Below, piece after piece: positions 51,526 through 59,783 of a stretch of DNA of 64,000 bases. The first letter of the stretch is position 1. Each line of letters begins with the position of its first letter. A program made the position numbers and the translations under genes. The stretch is taken from contig NZ_CP025228.1 of assembly GCF_004102025.1 (NCBI RefSeq), positions 3,658,001-3,722,000 of the forward strand. The letters are read 5' to 3'. The notes beneath the pieces were generated by a model that did not search any database, had not been told where the DNA came from, and saw nothing but the letters and a program-made list of their open reading frames with translations. The stretch comes from Actinomyces qiguomingii (GTDB taxonomy: Bacteria; Actinomycetota; Actinomycetes; Actinomycetales; Actinomycetaceae).

Positions 51526-54360
51526 ATGCACGTCGCTTCACGATTACAACGACTGCTTCGACCTGTGGCCGTCGCGGCGGCGCTCGGATTGGCCGCCGTC
51601 GGCTCGGCCGCATCGCTGCCCGCCGCCTCGGCCGCCGCCGAGCCCGCCCAGGCCCCGGCTGCCGATCCCTGGCGCCCTCTGGCCCACTACACACCGCAGA
51701 CCAACTGGATGAATGATCCCAACGGCCTGGTGTATGTGGACGGGGAGTACCACATGTTCTACCAGTACAACCCCGAGGGCACCCAGTGGGGCAACATGTC
51801 CTGGGGGCATGCGGTGTCCACCGACCTGGTGCACTGGGAGGAGCTCGACGTCGCCATCCCCTACACGGACGACTACGGGGTGTTCTCGGGCTCGGCCGTC
51901 TACGACGAGCACAACACCTCCGGCCTGGGAACCGCCGACAACCCGCCACTGGTGGCGGTGTGGACACGGGCCGACAACCACAACGGCAACCAGTCCCAGT
52001 CCCTGGCCTACTCAACGGACTCCGGCCGCACCTGGACCACCTACAACAATGGCGACCCGGTGTTGGATATCGGTTCCACCGAGTTCCGCGATCCCAAGGT
52101 GTTCTGGGACGAAGCTGCCGGGCGGTGGACGATGGTGGTGGCCCTGTCCGCCGACCACCAGGTGGCCTTCTACTCCTCGGACAACCTGATCGACTGGACC
52201 CGGCGGTCCACCTTCGGTCCCATGGGTGACACGAGCGCTGTGTGGGAGTGCCCCGACCTGTTCCCCATGGCGCTGGACGGCGACCCGAATAATGTCAAAT
52301 GGGTGCTGTCGCTCAGCGTGGCCGGCATGGGCCGGTACTTTACGGGCGAATGGGACGGCACCGCCTTCACCGCCGATGAGCTTCCCGCCTACACCGGTGA
52401 GGGCACCGTCCTGGAGGACTGGGAGTCCGGCACCTACGACGGCTGGACCACTTCCGGCACCGCCTTCGGCGACGCCCCGGCCTCCGGGGACGCCGCCGGA
52501 CACGTCGGCTCCTACTACGCCGACTCCTGGGGCTCGGGCGACGCCGACACCGGCACGCTGACCTCTTCACCCTTCATCATTGAGCGGGACTACCTCAACC
52601 TATTGATCGGCGGCGGCAACCATCCTTATGACGCCACTGCAACCGGCGACGACGGCGGCGGAAGACTCCTGACCGGCTTCGACGCCGGCCACTGGGAGGG
52701 GTGGACCGTTACCGGCAACGCTTTCGGCGACGCCCCACTGACCGGCACCGCGCCCGGGCAGCAGGAGCTGATCAATATGCGGGGCACGGGCGTACTGAAT
52801 TCCTTCTACGACGCCACCACCGGCCAGGGCACCGACGCCTCCACGGGCACCGCCACCTCCCCGGAGTTCACCATTGACGCCGACTATCTCAACCTGTTGA
52901 TCGGTGGCGGCAACCATCCCGAGGCGGATGCCGGCGGCGCCACGGTGGTGCAGTTGCTGGTGGACGGCCAGATGGTGCGCACCGCCACCGGTCGCAACCT
53001 GGAGGAGCTGAACTGGCAGAGCTGGGACGTGCGCGATCTGCGCGGATCCACCGCCAGGGTGCATGTGATCGACGCGAACACCTCCGGCTGGGGGCACATC
53101 CTGCTCGACGAGGTGCGACTGTCCGACCGCGCCGCCACCACAATCCCCAACAACACCTCCGTCAATGTGGTGGTCGACGGCGAGGTCGTGGCCTCGGCCA
53201 CAGGCCCCCAGTCCGGCACCCTAGACTGGGCGGGCCTGGATCTGCGCCAGTGGAAGGGTCGGCAGGCCACCATAGTCATTGAGGACTACAACCAGACCTC
53301 AGAGTGGGGCCACCTGCTGGTGGACACGATCGTCGCCTCCGACATCGCCGGGTTCAGCCAGAACCAGGCTATGCCCTACCTGGATCACGGGCGCGACTAC
53401 TACGCCGCCGTCACCTGGAACGGGGCGCCCGACGGCGAGCGCTACACGGTCGCCTGGATGGCCAACTGGGACTATGCGGGCGCCGTCCCGCCCGGCCCTT
53501 GGCGCACCGCCATGACCACGCCGCGCCGACTGGAGCTGCACTCGCTGGACGGTGCGCCCCGGCTGACTGCCGAGCCCGTGGCCGGCATCGAATCGCTGTA
53601 CACCGGTGATGCGGTGGTCCTGGACGGCACCGCGATCCCCGAGGGCACCACCGCTCTCGACGACACCGTCGCGGGCACTTCCCTGGACATCTCCCTCACC
53701 CTGGACCCGGCCTCGGCGACCACCAGCGGCGTCGTCGTGCATGCGGCCGACGGGCAGGGCACCGCAGTCGGCTACGACGCCAAGGCGGGGGAGGTCTACC
53801 TGGACCGCACCGCTTCCGGTGTCACCAGCTTCTCTACGGTCTTCCCGAGTGTGGAGCGCGCGGCGGTCAGTCCCGATGCGGACGGCAGGGTGCGGTTGCG
53901 GGTGCTGGTGGATGCCTCCTCGGTGGAAGTGTTCGCCGCTGAGGGGGCGGTGACCATCACCGACGTCGTCTACCCCGAACCCGGTGCGGCGGGCGTGTCC
54001 CTGTTCGCCGACGGCGGCGAGGCCACGGCGACCCAGCTGCGCATACGGCACTTGTCGGACTACCGGGATGACTCCCCCGGGCCGACGCCGTCGCCGTCGC
54101 CGTCCGCGGCGCCGGGCGCGACCCCCACGGCCGCGCCCACAGGGGCTGCCACTTCACCCGGAGCCTCCGCCACCCCGGGCGTTCCGAGCGCAGGGACTTC
54201 AACAGGTCCGTCGGCCGCGCCGTCCGGTCAGGTGGCCGCACCCGGAGGAGGGGGCGGTCCGTTGGCACGCACGGGTGTCGCCACGCCGCTGCTCGTGCTT
54301 ATGGCGCTGGCAACAGTCGCTGCGGGAGTGGCCCTACAGGCCCTGCGGAGCCGCAACTGA
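51526..54360 (+). CDS. cell-wall-anchored GH32 fructanase/levanase
   Basis: About 944 residues. A signal peptide (about residues 1-38) precedes the GH32 five-bladed propeller: nucleophile Asp in NWMNDPNGLVY (about 64), stabilising Asp in EFRDPKVFWD, and acid/base Glu in WECPDLFPMA. A large insertion follows (about residues 290-600) with tandem related segments (W-x-x-x-x-x-x-FGDAP and YLNLLIGGGNHP twice, VVDG-type strands twice). Then come the C-terminal GH32 beta-sandwich, a Pro/Ser/Thr/Ala linker, and a sorting signal LARTG with a membrane helix and basic tail. It hydrolyses fructans outside the cell. Actinomyces LevJ is a comparable levanase. The start at 51526 follows AAGGAG. Confidence 0.93.
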   Translation: MHVASRLQRLLRPVAVAAALGLAAVGSAASLPAASAAAEPAQAPAADPWRPLAHYTPQTNWMNDPNGLVYVDGEYHMFYQYNPEGTQWGNMSWGHAVSTDLVHWEELDVAIPYTDDYGVFSGSAVYDEHNTSGLGTADNPPLVAVWTRADNHNGNQSQSLAYSTDSGRTWTTYNNGDPVLDIGSTEFRDPKVFWDEAAGRWTMVVALSADHQVAFYSSDNLIDWTRRSTFGPMGDTSAVWECPDLFPMALDGDPNNVKWVLSLSVAGMGRYFTGEWDGTAFTADELPAYTGEGTVLEDWESGTYDGWTTSGTAFGDAPASGDAAGHVGSYYADSWGSGDADTGTLTSSPFIIERDYLNLLIGGGNHPYDATATGDDGGGRLLTGFDAGHWEGWTVTGNAFGDAPLTGTAPGQQELINMRGTGVLNSFYDATTGQGTDASTGTATSPEFTIDADYLNLLIGGGNHPEADAGGATVVQLLVDGQMVRTATGRNLEELNWQSWDVRDLRGSTARVHVIDANTSGWGHILLDEVRLSDRAATTIPNNTSVNVVVDGEVVASATGPQSGTLDWAGLDLRQWKGRQATIVIEDYNQTSEWGHLLVDTIVASDIAGFSQNQAMPYLDHGRDYYAAVTWNGAPDGERYTVAWMANWDYAGAVPPGPWRTAMTTPRRLELHSLDGAPRLTAEPVAGIESLYTGDAVVLDGTAIPEGTTALDDTVAGTSLDISLTLDPASATTSGVVVHAADGQGTAVGYDAKAGEVYLDRTASGVTSFSTVFPSVERAAVSPDADGRVRLRVLVDASSVEVFAAEGAVTITDVVYPEPGAAGVSLFADGGEATATQLRIRHLSDYRDDSPGPTPSPSPSAAPGATPTAAPTGAATSPGASATPGVPSAGTSTGPSAAPSGQVAAPGGGGGPLARTGVATPLLVLMALATVAAGVALQALRSRN

Positions 54361-54372
54361 CTTGCGGATCTG

Positions 54373-54462
54373 AGGGCGTCCCGCGCAAACGCAACCCATC
54401 CGTTACGAAGATTCCGCGAAATTCCGGGGTTTCTGGAATGGATTAACCAGGCGGGACGCCCT
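54373..54462. repeat. 12-bp perfect inverted repeat with a 66-base loop
   Basis: AGGGCGTCCCGC (54373-54384) and GCGGGACGCCCT (54451-54462) lie just after the fructanase stop codon. It may be the fructanase terminator or part of a structured RNA. Confidence 0.6.
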
Positions 54463-54464
54463 AT

Positions 54465-54612
54465 GATTATCTCCGTCGGAACGCACGCGGTATCGAGGAG
54501 GTTCAGGGACTCCGAAGACGTGCCGGTGCGTTTGGGGTTGACGCGTTTCAGGGACCGCGCCCCCAAAGTCCGACCGAGGCCCCGCGCCGATGGCGCGGGG
54601 CCTCCTTTTCTT
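54465..54612 (+). ncRNA. candidate structured non-coding RNA with intrinsic terminator
   Basis: Downstream of the fructanase gene is a segment that has no reading frame but folds. GGACT and AGTCC enclose TTTGGGG paired with CCCCAAA (about 54508-54572), and a textbook terminator follows directly. A TATGATTAT sequence (54462-54470) could serve as a -10. No known RNA family is recognised. The evidence is structure and terminator only. Confidence 0.35.
54576..54612 (+). terminator. intrinsic terminator
   Basis: Perfect stem GAGGCCCCGCGCC/GGCGCGGGGCCTC with a GAT loop (54576-54604), followed by CTTTTCTTT. It ends either the fructanase transcript or a separate small RNA. Confidence 0.92.
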
Positions 54613-54663
54613 TCCGGGTTATAGGCGTAAACGTGGTGCTTTAGACCGGCGTGTCGTGGTGTT

Positions 54664-55233
54664 CTAGCTGGTTCGTCCGGCCCAGCCTTTGCGGGCCCAG
54701 AGGCCTTCTTCGGGGGTGGGTGTGGTGCCCCATCCGGCGGGGTGGCTGGTGGTGGGCTTGTTTGTTTTGGGTTTGGGTGTGCGGGCGCGCTGGGGGCGGC
54801 CTTGGGTGTGCCAGTCGGCCAGGATCACCGCGGGCGTGGCCGGTGCCTGGGTGTAGGTGTGCAGTGTCCATTCGGCGATGGCAGCCTGGTGATCAGTGGT
54901 GGCGCCGCGGTGGTGGCGCAGCCGGTCGCGGACCTGGGAGTTGATGGACTCTATGGGGTTGGTGGTGCGCTCGGCGGGGGTGGGGCGGGGCTTGCCGTCC
55001 GGGTCGGTCAGGTAGGCGAACAGCTGGCCCTGCTTGGCCAGGCGTTCCAGGCGCCGCCAGGCGCGGCGCGCCCGGGGGTGGGTGTACCACCACTTGCGGC
55101 CGGTGCGGGCGGCGGTTTGGGGGTCCTGCTGGGCGGTGGTGCGCTGATTCAGCCAGTCCTTGTACTGGATGCCGTAGTCGTTCAGGGTCACCAGCCACCT
55201 GGTGGCCTGCTCGGTGGTGGAGATACTCAGCAG
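54664..55233 (-). pseudogene. C-terminal part of the IS1249-like transposase
   Basis: 190 codons. Reads SISTTEQATRWLVTLNDYG..., with ERTTNPIESINSQVRDRLRHHRG, a segment that fits the catalytic Glu region of IS1249/IS256-type transposases. When the IS3-like element and one GCAG copy are removed it joins in frame to the N-terminal part at 58258 (...HSRKLL-SISTTE...), giving a protein of about 400 residues. Disrupted by insertion rather than decayed. Confidence 0.85.
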
Positions 55234-55321
55234 TGATTTGCTTCAGCGTTCGTGTCCGGTTTTGGGCTGAGGATCAGACCGCATGGGTAGGGTCTTCGTG
55301 ACACCTTGAGGAGGGTGCGCG

Positions 55322-55669
55322 ATGAGCAGTGATGCTGACACGACGAGGGGTTGGGGGCGTCGGGCCAAGGTGTTCTTGTCGCCTTCGCAGAAGTATGAGA
55401 TCTACGTAAGGCTGATGCGAGAGGAGGTCACGGTGGGGGCGGCTGCGACCGAGGCCGGAGTGGACCGCTCCACGATCGTGAGGCTGCGGCAGGTCGCCAG
55501 GCAAGGCGCCTTGGACGCGTTGTCGGCTTCGCGTCCGGGTTCGTCTGGCAAGTCGGCTCGTGATGTCGAGCTTGAGCAGGCCAGGGCCGAGATCGACCGC
55601 TTGACCCGTACGGTGACGGAGCAGGCGGTGAAGTTGGTGGTGCTGGAGAAAAAAGGGGGCTCGGTCTGA
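55322..55669 (+). CDS. IS3-family OrfA
   Basis: 115 residues. The helix-turn-helix region (LSPSQKYEIYVRLMREE, VGAAATEAGVDRSTIVRLRQ) binds the element ends, and the C-terminal Leu/Glu-rich coiled coil (SARDVELEQARAEIDRL) is for dimerisation. The TGA overlaps the ATG of orfB (TGATG). Confidence 0.9.
   Translation: MSSDADTTRGWGRRAKVFLSPSQKYEIYVRLMREEVTVGAAATEAGVDRSTIVRLRQVARQGALDALSASRPGSSGKSARDVELEQARAEIDRLTRTVTEQAVKLVVLEKKGGSV
55649..55655 (+). promoter_or_regulatory. A6G slippery site for -1 frameshifting between orfA and orfB
   Basis: The heptamer AAAAAAG lies near the end of orfA. A -1 slip here continues in the orfB frame (R-G-L-G-L-M-P-G...) without a stop, giving the OrfAB fusion transposase typical of IS3 elements. 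Confidence 0.7.
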
Positions 55670-55925
55670 TGCCCGGTGCCCCGGTCCCCGCCCGGGTGGA
55701 TGCGCCCGTCAAACAGGGGCTTTTGGAGCTGGTGGACTACGCCACCGGTCAGGGCTGGACCGTGGCTAAGGCCTGTGAGGTCCTGGGACTGGCCGAGCGA
55801 CGCTACCGGCGCTGGAAACGGCGCCAGAACGGGGTAGGACTGGCCGACGCCCGGCCTGGCGCCGCTGTCAATGCCCTGATGCCGTGCGAGATCGAGGCGA
55901 TTGTGGACGCCTTCGAGACTTTCGG
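55669..55925 (+). pseudogene. 5' part of IS3-family orfB, split by the ISL3 copy
   Basis: Reads MPGAPVPARVDAPVKQGLLE..., with a helix-turn-helix-like N-terminal domain (GWTVAKACEVLGLAERRYRRW), and is cut in ...AFETFG by the element at 55926. It joins in frame to 57382 (…AFETFG-EKDFSHRRLAHRG…). Confidence 0.88.
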
Positions 55926-57381
55926 GGCTCTTCGTGTTTGAGGGTGTGGTGGTGGGGTAGTCGTGGGTGCGCGTGTCGCAGGGGCGGGTAGGGGTCGAGG
56001 TCCCCGATGATTGGTGGTTGCTGAACACCACCGATCACGGAGACCTCGACATGGCCGAGACTACCTTTGCTGCCCCTGATTTTGCTAGTTTCCTGGGCCT
56101 GGACGCGCTGGGACTGACTGTCACCGGCATGCGCATAGATGGCGGCGGTGCACTGGTGGAGTGTCGGCTGCAGGTCTGCGAGGAGGATGCGTTCTGCCGG
56201 GTCTGCGGGGCCCAGGGCGCCCCGGTGGGGACCGTCGCGAGGCGGCTGGCGCATGTTCCGGTGGGCTGGCGCCCAACCCACTTGCTGGTGCGGCTGCGCC
56301 GGTGGCGCTGCCAGGGCTGTGGGCGTGTGTGGAGGCAGGACGCGTCTCGTGCGGCCGCCAAGCGGGCGAGGCTGACCTTGGCGGCCAAGGAGTGGGCGAT
56401 CCGGGCCGTGGGGGTGGAGTTCATGTCCATCTCGCGTGTGGCGGCAGCTCTGGGGGTGTCCTGGCACACCGCCAATGAGGCCGTCCTTGAGCGGGCCAAG
56501 GACCGCTTGATCAATGATCCTGGACGTCTGAAGGGTGTGGAGGTCATCGGGGTGGATGAGCATGTTTGGCGGCACACCCGCAAGGGCGACAAGTACGTCA
56601 CCGTCATCATCGACCTTACACCCGTGCGCGACCGTACCGGCCCCTCCCGCCTGCTGGACATGATCGAAGGCCGCTCCAAGCAGGCCTTCAAGCAATGGCT
56701 CCAGGAACGCGACGAGGACTGGCGCAGCCGGATCGAGGTGGTCTCGATGGATGGGTTCGCGGGCTTCAAGACCGCCGCCGCCGAGGCCCTACCCGGCGCG
56801 ACGGAGGTCATGGACCCCTTCCACGTGGTCGCGCTGGCCGGGGACAAGCTGGATGAGTGCCGCCGCCGCACCCAGCGCGAGACCACCGGGCGGCGGGGCC
56901 GTAAGGACGACCCCCTGTACAAGGCCCGCAGGCTGCTGCGCACCGGGGCGGGCCTGGTGAGCGACAAGGGCTGGGAGCGTCTCGAACAACTGTTCGCCGA
57001 CCCCCACAACACTCCGGTAGAGATCATGTGGGGCGTGTATCAGAAGATCATGGCCGCCTACCGCGCCAAGGCCCCCGCCCAGGGCAAGACCCTGATGGAG
57101 AAAGTGATGCAGACCCTCACCACCGGCGTGCCTGACGCCCTCGAAGAGCTGAAGTCGCTGGGCAAGACCCTGGCCCAGCGGCGCGAAGACATACTCGCCT
57201 ACTTCGACCACCGCGGCACATCCAACGGACCCACTGAAGCAGTCAACGGCCGCCTGGAGCACCTACGCGGCATCGCCCTGGGCTTCAGGAATCTGACCAA
57301 CTACACCATCCGCAGCCTCATCCACGCCGGAGGCTTCAGACAACAGCTACTACACCCCTAAACGCGAAGAGCCACTTTCGG
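55918..57381. mobile_element. ISL3-family insertion sequence, copy 2, with 8-bp target duplication
   Basis: The element is 55926-57373 (1448 bp), flanked by ACTTTCGG at 55918-55925 and 57374-57381. Same length and ends as copy 1 at 39640-41087, and the encoded proteins are identical. Innermost of three nested elements. Confidence 0.95.
56051..57361 (+). CDS. ISL3-family transposase (copy 2)
   Basis: 436 residues, identical in translation to the transposase at 39765-41075, with the same zinc-ribbon, helix-turn-helix and DDE motifs (GVDEHVW, VVSMDGFAGF, GPTEAVNGRL). The frame is intact. Two identical copies point to recent transposition. Confidence 0.95.
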   Translation: MAETTFAAPDFASFLGLDALGLTVTGMRIDGGGALVECRLQVCEEDAFCRVCGAQGAPVGTVARRLAHVPVGWRPTHLLVRLRRWRCQGCGRVWRQDASRAAAKRARLTLAAKEWAIRAVGVEFMSISRVAAALGVSWHTANEAVLERAKDRLINDPGRLKGVEVIGVDEHVWRHTRKGDKYVTVIIDLTPVRDRTGPSRLLDMIEGRSKQAFKQWLQERDEDWRSRIEVVSMDGFAGFKTAAAEALPGATEVMDPFHVVALAGDKLDECRRRTQRETTGRRGRKDDPLYKARRLLRTGAGLVSDKGWERLEQLFADPHNTPVEIMWGVYQKIMAAYRAKAPAQGKTLMEKVMQTLTTGVPDALEELKSLGKTLAQRREDILAYFDHRGTSNGPTEAVNGRLEHLRGIALGFRNLTNYTIRSLIHAGGFRQQLLHP

Positions 57382-58213
57382 TGAGAAGGACTTCTCTCAC
57401 CGTCGCCTGGCTCACCGAGGCTCCTACAACGGGTTGTTCTGGGCGTCGGCCTCCACCGTCCGCAGGGTCCTGAATGACCACGAGCTTCGGTTCAGGCATC
57501 CCGCCCGGCCAGCGCGCTCCAAGCGTCGTCCGTTCCCCGACTGGGCGACGTACAAGCCCAACTCGATCTGGATCTACGACTCCACTCACTTCACCGCCTG
57601 CGGCATGACTGTGCTGATCATCGAGGATCTGGTCTCACGCAAGTGGATCACCCATGTGGTCTCCAGCGAGGAGACCCACCACCAGGTCCGCCTCGCCTTC
57701 GAGCAGGCCCTGGACGCCGAAGGCCTGCTCGAGGCCGCCCTGGAACGAGCCCAGGCCCTGAAGCGCCGGCTGACGCTTGACGGAGACGATGAACTGACCC
57801 CGATCCTGTTGGCGGTGTCCGACAACGGCTCCCAGATGATTGCTGCCAACACCCGCAGGTTCATGGCCATGGTCGCCATCGCCCAGCACTTCGGACGGCC
57901 GGCGACTCCGACCGACCAGGCCTGGATCGAGTCCCTCAACGGAACACTCAAGGCCGAGTGGCCTCACCTGCTGGCAATCACCGATCCCGCTGTCCTGAGG
58001 GCCGAACTCGACTCTGTGCGCACCGAGTACAACAGCCAGCGCTTGCACTCCGGAATCGGCTACGTCACACCCCTGGACGAGCACACCGGGCGCGGGCCGG
58101 CCATCCGCAAGGCCCGCCAGGAAGGCCTGAAACGGGCCGCTCAGCAGCGCCTTGCCTACAACCGCAAACAACGAGACAATCAAACCAACCAAGAAGACCA
58201 CGATGATGTCTGA
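57382..58213 (+). pseudogene. 3' part of IS3-family orfB (catalytic domain)
   Basis: Continues the split orfB: the integrase core rve domain with KPNSIWIYDSTHFTA (first Asp), LLAVSDNGSQMIAAN (second Asp) and DQAWIESLNGTLKAEWPHL (Glu), then the usual EYNSQRLHSGIGYVTPLDEH tail. All catalytic residues are kept, so the loss of function is due only to the ISL3 insertion. The Met at 57434 is not a natural start. Confidence 0.88.
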
Positions 58214-58257
58214 TCCAACCGCCCCAAGCGGACATTAACGCTGAAACAGGTCAGCAG

Positions 58258-58890
58258 TTTGCGGGAGTGGCGTAGTAGGGCCTTGCCGGGGGTGGTCTTG
58301 GGATGGTGGGTCAGGTCACGGACGGTGTCGCGGTGCACGTGGATCAGACACCGCTGGATGGGAGTGCCCGGCCAGGTGGCGGCGATGGCCTTCAAGGCGC
58401 CGCCGGCCCCGTCGGTGGTTGCCAGGTCGGGCGGGGCCAGGTCGGCTAGCAGCGCCTGGTAGGCCGCCGCGCTCTCGGACGCGGCCCACTGCCAGGCGAT
58501 CACGTGCGTGGGACTGCGGGCCACCAGGAGCACCCATTTGTGGGCCAGCCACATCCCGTCGATGAAGATCTGGGAGTACACCTCGCCGGTGACCGGCGGC
58601 TTGGGTACTGGGATGTCCCAGCACCAGGCCGTCCGGCGGCGAAACGCCCTGCCGCTACCACCGGAGATGTCGGCCTGGGAGCGGCTGCCGGTCGCCCAGT
58701 CGATGAATTCGCCCAGCACCGCCTGTTCGGCCCTACCCGGCGAGGGTGGGCGCGGCGCGGTGGTTGAGGACCGGCAGGCGGTGCACTTCCACCGCCTGGT
58801 GCCTGCGGCGGTGCGGCCGGACTTCTTCATCGGGGTCTGGCAGATCGGGCAGAGTCTTGCTCGTGGGGACCGTGTTCTCACGGCACGCAC
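58258..58890 (-). pseudogene. N-terminal part of the IS1249-like transposase
   Basis: 211 codons from a GTG at 58890. It has an N-terminal zinc-ribbon (LCPICQTPMKKSGRTAAG and RRWKCTACRSS), then the first part of the transposase core (IFIDGMWLAHKWVLLVA with the first Asp, LATTDGAGGALKAIAATWPG with the second, and RCLIHVHRDTVRDL). It joins in frame to 55233 when the IS3-like insertion is removed. Confidence 0.85.
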
Positions 58891-59009
58891 ATCTACCCGC
58901 GAATGTCAAGCACCGCCCCGGATTAACCTCCCAGACCATAATCACTCCGACTTTCCCGCACCACAGCAACCAAAACCCCGATCTTAAGCACCACGTTCGC
59001 GCCGATAAC

Positions 59010-59571
59010 TCTTCTTTCCTGAGGCTCCGGGGTTAGGGGTTATCGGCGCGGACGTGTTGCTTTAGGGGTTATCGGCGGGGGCTATCGGCGCGAATGTGTG
59101 CGGTGCGGGCCTGTCGTGAGGGTTAGTGGCTCTTCGTGTTTGGGGGTGTGGCGGGCGGTGTGTTCTGGTCGGCCGTGTGACGGCCCCTTCGCTCACTCGA
59201 ACGCAGCCTCCCGCGTTCGAACGCGGCCAGGCGCCCGAGGACGGCCTCCGCATGGTTGTTCCGGGCGGCCGCATCCTTGGGCGTGAGGTGCTGGTTCTCG
59301 ACATCCATGGGGCGGTCTCATCAGATGGCATCACGGGACGGAGGGTTCGTCAGGTGCCACCAACGATTCGGCATGAACAACCACAGCTCGTACAACCCGA
59401 CAAACCGCCGAAACAAGTGACGACCCGTTGACCGCAACACACCAACCGTCGGGCCAGCACCCGCACCGTCGGGCCAGCACCCGCACTGTCGGGCCAACAC
59501 CCGAACCATCGGGCACGATCCGCCGCAAGCCACCAAGACTCACGGCGAGCCATCCCGCCGGCCCCACCAAC
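59010..59571. other. degenerate insertion-sequence ends, no gene
   Basis: The stretch holds an extra IS1249-like end (GGTTATCGGCGCGGACGTG, near 59037) and a solo ISL3-type end (GGCTCTTCGTGTTTGGGGG, near 59127). It also has three tandem copies of a 20-base motif beginning CGTCGGGCCAGCACCCG (about 59443-59506). No credible gene on either strand. Confidence 0.6.
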
Positions 59572-59782
59572 CGAACTCGACCGTCATATCGACCGAACTC
59601 GATGGTTATATCTACCGAACTCGATGGTTATTTCGACCGAACTCGGCAGGAACATCAACCGAACTCGGCAGGAACATCAACCGAACTCGGCAGGAACATC
59701 AACCGAACTCGGCAGGAACATCAACCGAACTCGGCAGGAACATCAACCGAACTCGGCAGGAACGTCGACCGAACTCGGCAGG
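59572..59782. repeat. palindromic-unit array E, about ten 22-bp units
   Basis: Ten head-to-tail units of 22 bp, each with core ACCGAACTCG. The first three read like arrays B-D (spacer GGTTATATC type), and the last seven share the spacer GCAGGAACATCA. The array abuts the stop codon of the tetR gene (59784). There are no unique spacers. Confidence 0.92.
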
Positions 59783-59783
59783 T

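Larger units (their letters stand above)
55230..58257. mobile_element. IS3-like insertion sequence with 4-bp target duplication, carrying a nested ISL3 copy
   Basis: The element is 55234-58253, flanked by GCAG (55230-55233 and 58254-58257). Ends TGATTTGCTTCAGCGTTCG and (read inward) TGACCTGTTTCAGCGTTAA share TTTCAGCGTT and TGTCCG further in. Without the ISL3 insertion it is about 1564 bp. It encodes orfA and orfB of an IS3-type element. Confidence 0.9.
54618..59009. mobile_element. IS1249-like insertion sequence, split by an IS3-like element
   Basis: The ends GTTATAGGCGTAAACGTGG (left, 54618) and GTTATCGGCGCGAACGTGG (right, read inward from 59009) are inverted, matching over about 28 bases with four mismatches. 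The transposase gene is on the minus strand and is interrupted at 55233/58254 by the IS3-like element. No convincing target duplication is seen. Further end-like sequence just right of it (59035-59065) suggests an older relative. Confidence 0.85.

Noticed and set aside
59572..59782. Regular 22-bp repeats as a CRISPR array
   Set aside because: Units are contiguous with no unique spacers, the unit is shorter than a CRISPR repeat plus spacer, and no cas genes are nearby.
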